NCBI GenBank assembly: GCA_019454045.1
Contig: SKCR01041753.1
Location: 1 to 64,000 of the forward strand
DNA from: Zanthoxylum bungeanum
Lineage: Eukaryota > Streptophyta > Magnoliopsida > Sapindales > Rutaceae
Length of the DNA stretch: 64,000 bases
Reading direction: 5' to 3'
A program made the position numbers and the translations under genes. Shown piece by piece: positions 58,030-64,000 of the stretch (position 1 is its first letter; the number at the start of each line of letters is the position of its first letter). Under the pieces are notes generated by a model, which saw nothing but the letters and a program-made list of their open reading frames with translations, was not told where the DNA came from and searched no databases.

Positions 58030-60900
58030 CACTGCTAGTTTTAAAATTGGATTTTGATACTGGGTGTGGTACATACATATGTACTGATGTGCGGGATCTG
58101 CTAATTAGCAGGAGACTGGTTTCAGATAAGATTGACCTGTGAGACAGAAATGGGACGAGAGTCGCTTTTTTAGCTGTGGGAAAGTAAGTTTTGGAACTTC
58201 CATTTGGGCAGGTACTTAAATTAGGAAATTATTATAATGTACCTAGTTTGACTAGAAACATTATCTATATATCTAGTTTAACCCGTTGCGGGTAACCTTT
58301 ATGTTCCGAACACTTGGTGTTTTGTTTATAAAGATGATATTGCGATATACACATTAGATGTGAATAATATTATTTATATTTCGAATATAAATGAATCTCA
58401 AATATAACATGACAAACAAAAGGCTCAAACTGAGTAAATCAAATGAGACTTATTTGTGGCATTGTGGTCTGGGACACATTAACAAGACTCGTATATCCAC
58501 ATTTTCGAAGAGTGGATACTAGGACGGATTTGATCCTAATTCAAATGATGTCTATGAATCTTGTTTATTAGGCATAGTGCCTAAAACACCTTTTACATGG
58601 TAAAGGTGCAAGTGCCACCGATCTGTTAGCCCTCGTTCATAGTGACGTAAGTGGGCCCATTTCTAGTTAGGCTAGAGGTGGATATGAATACTTCGTAACC
58701 TTTACAGATGTGGCATCGCGTTATAGTTATGTGTATCTTATGAAACACAAGTCGGAAACTTTTGAGAAATTGAAAGAATTTCGACACGAAGTAAGAAAAC
58801 AAACCGATAAAAGTATTAAAACATTACGGTTGGACCATGGTGGATAATACTTAAACATATGAGTTTCAAGATTACTTGAAAGAGTATGGTATTCTTTTAC
58901 AGTGGACTCCTCCCGGAACACCTCAGTTGGACGATGTGTCTGAACGGAGAAACCAAACTTTGTTGGATATGGTAAGGTTAATGATGAGTCGCTCTGAGCT
59001 ACCAATCTCCTTATAAGGAAACGCATTAAACAATGCAATACTTATTTTGAATAAGGTTCCATGAAAATCTGTTAGACCGACTTCATATCAGATATGAACA
59101 GAAAAGAAACCGGGTTTCTCATTCCTGGAGATTTGGGAATGTTGGGCATACTCTAAACGTTTGGATGATACCAAACTAGAACCCAAATCGGATAAGTGCC
59201 TATTTGTAGGTTATCCTAAGGAAACCAAAGTATAGTACTTATACATCTCACAAGAGAACAATGTATTTGTTGCTCTCCATACGATTTCCCTCAAAAATGA
59301 ATTCCTAAATGCAGTGGTAAGTGGGAGGAAAATAGAACTCGATGAAAATCAGAGTGATACTATTCCAAGCACCGATCCCTTACGGAATATGAACAGTTCA
59401 TCAGGGATGAAATTTTACCATAATCTTCGAATACACAAGAACCGCGTATGTCGGAGAGAGTCAGAAAACAACCTGGGAGGTATGGGTTTCTGATCTCACC
59501 TCATGTAGATGTTAATCTTATTGAGGAAGATGGACCGACTACGTATGAGGAAGTGATACAAGGTATCGACTACTTTTATGGCAAAGTACCATGAAGTCCG
59601 AAATGGATTCCATGTATACGAACTATGTTTGGATATTGGTTGATGCACTAGAAGGCGTTAAACCTATTGGTTGCAAATGGTCTTCAAGGAAGACAGACAT
59701 GGATGGCAACATACAAATGTACTCAGCTAGGCTTGTACAGAAAGGGTATCATCAATGACATAGTGTCAATTACGACGAAACATTTTCACCTGTTGTCATG
59801 ATTAAATCCATTCGGATAATGCTTGCTATTGCTGCATATTTCATTTATGAAATATGACAACTGGACTACAAAACCGCTTTCCTTAACAGAAACCTTTTGG
59901 AGGATGTTTGTATGCAACATCTTGACAGTTTTGTCGTGCCAAAACATGCAAATAAAGCTTACAAGTTAAATCGATCCATTTATGGATTGAAGCAAGCATT
60001 GAATTCTTGGAACCATCGTTTTGATGTAATCATAATGGTATATGATTTAATTCAAAATAAAGATGATTCTTCTGTATATAATAGGGTTAGTGGGAGCGCA
60101 CTGACATTCATTGTCCTTATGTTGATGATTTATTGCTTCTCGGCAATAACATTCCTATACTATAATCGATTACAGCTTGGCTTTCATAAAATTCTCCATG
60201 AAAAACCTGGGAGAAGCAGGCTTTATTCTAGGAATAAAGATCTACTGGGATAGATCTAGAAGCTACTGACACTCTCCCACAGCTTGTATGTTATGAAAAT
60301 GTACGCAACCTGATGTCTCATGCTTTGAGCATATGGAGTCATAATCAGGCCGATCCAGGTGATGGTCACTGGATTGATGTTAAGAACATCTTAGTATCTT
60401 AGATGAACTAAGGATGCTTCTTAATTATTGGAGAATGAGAACTTGAGGTAACTGGGTTCACCGCTGCATGTTTCCAAACCGATAAAGACGACTGTAAGTC
60501 GCAATAAGGGTACATATTTAGTTTGAATAACGGAATAGTGAGCTGGAAATTTTCCAAGCAAGATACTGTTGCCGATTAAACAACAAAAGCAGATAATGTT
60601 GTTGCGGCTGAGGCAGTAAAAGAAGCATTTTGGATCTACAAAATTCTTAATTGGATTAGGAGTAATTCTGTTAACATCTGAGCTGGGCTGCAGAATAGGC
60701 TAAGGAATTATGGTCTCATCAATGATCAAGTGGTACTTCGAATGGTTTCATCTGATTCGTGAGATCATACATCGTGGCGATGTCAAGATCAAAAGATCGT
60801 TTCAGATGATAACATTGGATATCCGCTGACGAAAGCGATATCTCAGCATAAGTATAAGCGACCCGTACATAGTTCAGGTGTTGGACACTTGAGAGATTAG
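58030..60900 (+). pseudogene. Copia pol of C3 (protease, integrase, RT, RNase H), frameshifted
   Basis: Domains in copia order. Protease: DTGCG at 58056-58070. Pre-integrase: LWHCGLGHINKTRI near 58455. Integrase: FTDVASRYSYVYLM near 58700, then WTPPGTPQLDDVSERRN near 58905 holding the catalytic Glu (G of LNG changed to D). Reverse transcriptase: from about 59600, with QLDYKTAFLNRNLLEDV (59870), SIYGLKQALNSWNHRFD (59970) and YVDDLLLLGNN (YVDD at 60118-60129) in a different frame from the preceding segment. RNase H: DNVVAAEAVKEAFW near 60590. Stops and frameshifts occur in integrase, between RT halves and in RNase H. The longest uninterrupted piece is 59897-60253. Confidence 0.87.
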
Positions 60901-60908
60901 CTATAGGC

Positions 60909-60920
60909 CAAGTGGGAGAT
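60909..60920 (+). other. Polypurine tract of copia C3
   Basis: CAAGTGGGAGAT immediately before the 3' LTR, identical to C2. Confidence 0.85.
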
Positions 60921-62873
60921 TGTTGGACAATTATGACCCATAGCATCACTGTTTGTAAAAGACATGGTGTTCTTTGTACAAATTAACTATGTGACAAAGG
61001 AAATTGCTCTTTTATCATTTGTAATTGGATTACTTGGATATATAAATGATAAAAGTCCATATGATTAGTACCAGATTAATAAGATATAGACAATATTAAT
61101 CCACGTAAGGTTTAATCATTAAATATCCCTAGTCGTAGTATTATCGAGACTGGACATCGATAATGCGGAATAGGCTAGTATTACACTTGTGCGCGTTATG
61201 GAAGCTTAACAATATAGTTCTCATATATTTGGGTATTGGATACTCATGCAAGTGTAATAGGAGGTTCTGTTGTCCGATGGTACGAGAACAGCTTCGCTCT
61301 AGATAGACCCATCAGAGTCTCATTGGTAGTATAACTATGTGTACATGGTAATCCGAATCAGGGTAGGTGTATATGGTCTTAACTTGAGACTTGCATCGCT
61401 AATACTTGCGACAATCAGTATACTTTGGTTTTGGTCGTCCGGGGCTTTAATAGGTTCTGTGTACGCCTCTTCTGGGTATACTGAGAATCGTAGTGTATTG
61501 GGTGTGATGTCAAGATGGAAGTATCACTTCAGTCATATGGAGATGATGATCACGCAGGGATACAGAACTGGTACTCTATAGTGCTATAACCATCGGGAAA
61601 GTATGACTAGGTCATGACTTTCCGATCATAAAGAGACTAGTGCTAGTGATCTGATATATGCTTCGTACGGGACAGACATAATTCCAGCTCCAGGCCTAGC
61701 ATGTGACATCTGATACTGGATCGTAATACGTAATACATAGTATATTACGTCTGATACAGATTATATATATCCATGTTGAATATATCTGGAGAATTTGGTA
61801 GGCATGGTGCTTTGCTAGAAGCCAACCATGTATTGTAAATCGGTAAGAATGTGGTATCGGGTACACATATGTTCGGATAGTCCTATGACCGTATTTACTG
61901 CCAAAATATCCAGGAATCTCTTGGGTCGCTTCCCAAAGATTCACCGATGACATTTGACTTGAACAGAATTAATCTGGGATTAATTATGAGAGAGAAAATT
62001 AATCTGCGATTAATTGCGGAAAGAATTATATGGGATTAATTAACAGAGAGAGAATTAATCTAGGATTAATTGCGTCAATAATTAATCTGGGATTAATTCG
62101 ACTAGAAGAGAGAACGCGATTAATTTGGAATTAATCGGTAAAATAAATTTAATAGTTAAATTGGATTTTTCTATTTAATTTATTTATTTGGGCTAAAATA
62201 ATATATCAGATATTAATTGAAATTGGATTTCAATATGGAATTAAATTAGATTTTAATTCTAGCGAACGAATTAATTTAGAATTAATTCGCAAGCGACTTC
62301 CATAATAATTTTACTGGATATTATTATTTAATTAAATTAGATTTAATTATGAAGCGACGGAAAATTCGTTTAATCGGATTAAACGAACCGGGCCCAAAGT
62401 GTGTTGTGTAAGCCAACTAAATTTGGAATTTAAATGGGTGGGACCCATGACTTACATCAACTTGTCACTATTTGTGATGTAAGTAGATGGAATAGTAAAT
62501 GTGGCATTTACTTCCCAAACCTACCAAGTCAACACACACCAACTTTTTGTATATGTTTTTTTTGGAAAAATAAAATAAAAAAAAAACTATTCATTCTCTT
62601 ATTAATCTCTCTCTTGGCCGAATACATGCTCCTTGGAAGAGAAAAATTTTTCTTTCATTTTTTTTAATCAAAGCTAGCACTTTGGGATTCAACTAAGGTG
62701 ATAGGGAAACTCACCATTGAGTTTGGAATTCAAATCAAAGGCTTGGAGCTTCCAACAAAGAAGAAAAAATCTTGAACTTCATCCGATCAAAGTGAGTATT
62801 TCCGAAAATTTCTTTGATTTATTCACACACAAATCACCTTAGAGATCCTTGGCATGTTCTAGGAACACTAACA
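60921..62873 (+). repeat. 3' LTR of copia C3
   Basis: TGTTGGACAATTATGACCC to GGAACACTAACA; partner of 52940-54899 with numerous scattered substitutions and small indels. Confidence 0.93.
61966..62137. repeat. Palindrome array in C3 3' LTR
   Basis: Counterpart of 53990-54160, with some centres changed (CTGCGAT, ATATGGGAT) but the roughly 28-base spacing kept. Confidence 0.82.
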
Positions 62874-62878
62874 ATTGG
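62874..62878. repeat. Element C3 target-site duplication, right
   Basis: ATTGG, as at 52935-52939. Confidence 0.9.
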
Positions 62879-64000
62879 TCAGTGGGAGAAATTGAATCTT
62901 ATATGATTTGATTCGTTGATATTGAGTGTTACCAAATTAGTTTCAATACTCTTTGGGTTATGCTCCAGTAACACTAATTCATCTCTTTAATTAAGGTTTC
63001 ATTCGTTCCTACAGTTACATATATGATATGTATAGTAGAAAATTCAAATCTTGAAAAGTTTGAGATTTGAAACTTTCTATTGTATAACGGTTATATAATT
63101 GAAAGTAGTTGCGCCTCGGAGGTACAAGTAAGATTTTATCATTTATTCTATTTAATAGAATATTACATTCTATTTAATATAATATCTTTTCTACGATCCC
63201 GAGTAATAAAATTATTTTATTACTTGGTGTGTAACATCGAATGTTAACGATTTTAGAAAAGACTTGACTTATTTAAGTCAAATGTGAGAATGATGAACTG
63301 TAATGGAACTACGTAATTAATAAGATGAAAAGACCCTTAGTCAACTTCCATATAAGTCCAATTGGATGTCAGTATCATTTGCGAAGTATTTGATACTTAT
63401 TGGTTCTGTTGTTTTCTTATCGAAGAAAATTATCCTATAACTTATAGTGGAAGCGATATTTGATATCGATTTCGGAAATTACCATTGAACCATAAATCTA
63501 AGATTGTTCATAGCTTACTACGATATAGTTTTGAACTTGATTAGGCTTTCGTTATGAATTGTTCATAAAATGTGCAAATTGTTTGCGCAACAAAAGCAAA
63601 TTGAGCTTGTTAAAAGGTTTGACCTTTATAGTATGACAGTGAGAAAAGTTATACTCATTAATCTATTGTAGATTCTGAGAAAACTTGTCTCTAGTCGCAC
63701 TAATTGAACAATTAAAGATCTGTTGGTTAATGTTGATATTAAACAATGTATTTTAGCTAAAAAAAAATACAAAGTGGCGTTCCTGAATATTTTCTTCGAA
63801 TGAGAGATCCGTTGTGGTTTCTTTGTTTGAAGAGTTCATTCTAGAATGGCCCTAGAGTTTGTATTCTGCTAAGATCAGAGTTTGATATACTAGCTTATAG
63901 AGCCTATTATAGACTTAGGTAAGATTTTCAAAAATTTTTGTTCTCTAATTTCGATAGTCAGATTGTCTGATTTTATAAAAACATAGGGAATGCATATATG
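62879..64000 (+). other. Interior of element D, right part, continuing past the window
   Basis: Resumes the sequence cut at 52939 (TCAGTGGGAGAAATTG). It is AT-rich, with paired ATTCTATTTAATAGAAT-type palindromes near 63143-63185. No gag or pol motif is recognisable in any frame up to the window end. Confidence 0.5.

Larger units (their letters stand above)
52940..62873 (+). mobile_element. Complete copia retrotransposon C3, defective gag-pol
   Basis: A 9.9-kb element with LTRs of 1960 and 1953 bases, ATTGG target duplications, initiator tRNA-Met primer site and CAAGTGGGAGAT purine tract. Domain order inside is gag, protease, integrase, reverse transcriptase, RNase H, which defines Ty1/copia. 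It is a close relative of C2 but its LTRs differ more from each other, so it inserted earlier. It is nested in element D. Confidence 0.93.

Noticed and set aside
61339..61581. Open frames within the C3 and C2 LTRs
   Set aside because: They recur only because the LTRs recur and differ between copies by frameshifts; no domain is visible.

Overview
The window is nuclear DNA of a flowering plant, most likely a eudicot: it is AT-rich, holds one intron-containing gene of a plant PWWP family, and is otherwise built from plant-type retrotransposons (Ty1/copia primed by initiator tRNA-Met, Ty3/gypsy of the Athila/Tat and chromovirus types, a plant L1-type LINE, tRNA-derived SINEs and MITEs). I cannot name the species. 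I see no tRNA or rRNA gene and no bacterial operon.

Layout. 1-9.9 kb: old LTR-retrotransposon debris. It comprises an inverted copia LTR fragment (1-1635), a chromovirus-like LTR piece, an Athila/Tat-like LTR rich in minisatellites (about 2650-4750), a 131-bp tandem array (4751-5262), and a broken antisense gene of the putative gypsy-type transposon family (8014 down to 5662). That gene is followed by a plus-strand LTR-like promoter near 9.7 kb, an arrangement that recalls Tat-lineage elements with an antisense extra ORF. 10.0-15.9 kb: a full-length but mutated LINE with a 15-bp target-site duplication and a (TA)n end. 16.0-21.7 kb: a complete minus-strand copia element that keeps gag but has no recognisable pol. 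22.1-24.05 kb: a MITE, an LTR remnant and a SINE with a 15-bp target duplication. 24.57-29.55 kb: the only host gene, a three-exon PWWP-domain gene of the PWO (At1g51745-like) family, with a MITE in intron 2. 29.6-33.06 kb: AT-rich intergenic DNA with a GC-rich dispersed repeat, a SINE and a chromovirus-like LTR. 33-64 kb: a nest of LTR retrotransposons.

The nest can be read from exact 5-bp target duplications. Copia element C2 (35697-45702, GTTCG) sits in an older repeat. Right of it lies an Athila/Tat-like gypsy LTR, tRNA-Asp-type primer site and gag remnant (46.1-48.04 kb). That gag is cut by element D, whose 2.8-kb 5' LTR (48042-50833) has long terminal inverted repeats and whose 3' end lies beyond the window. 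Element D is cut by copia element C3 (52940-62873, ATTGG). C2 and C3 are relatives. Both keep well-preserved LTRs, primer sites and polypurine tracts, while their gag-pol is full of frameshifts, so they look mobilised in trans. They share a leader with four spaced copies of a TTGGCCAAAGTCAAG-like motif and a 52-base island identical in all four LTRs; C3 LTRs also carry a series of palindromes about 28 bp apart.

Splice sites, ends and family assignments were read by eye; no database search was run.
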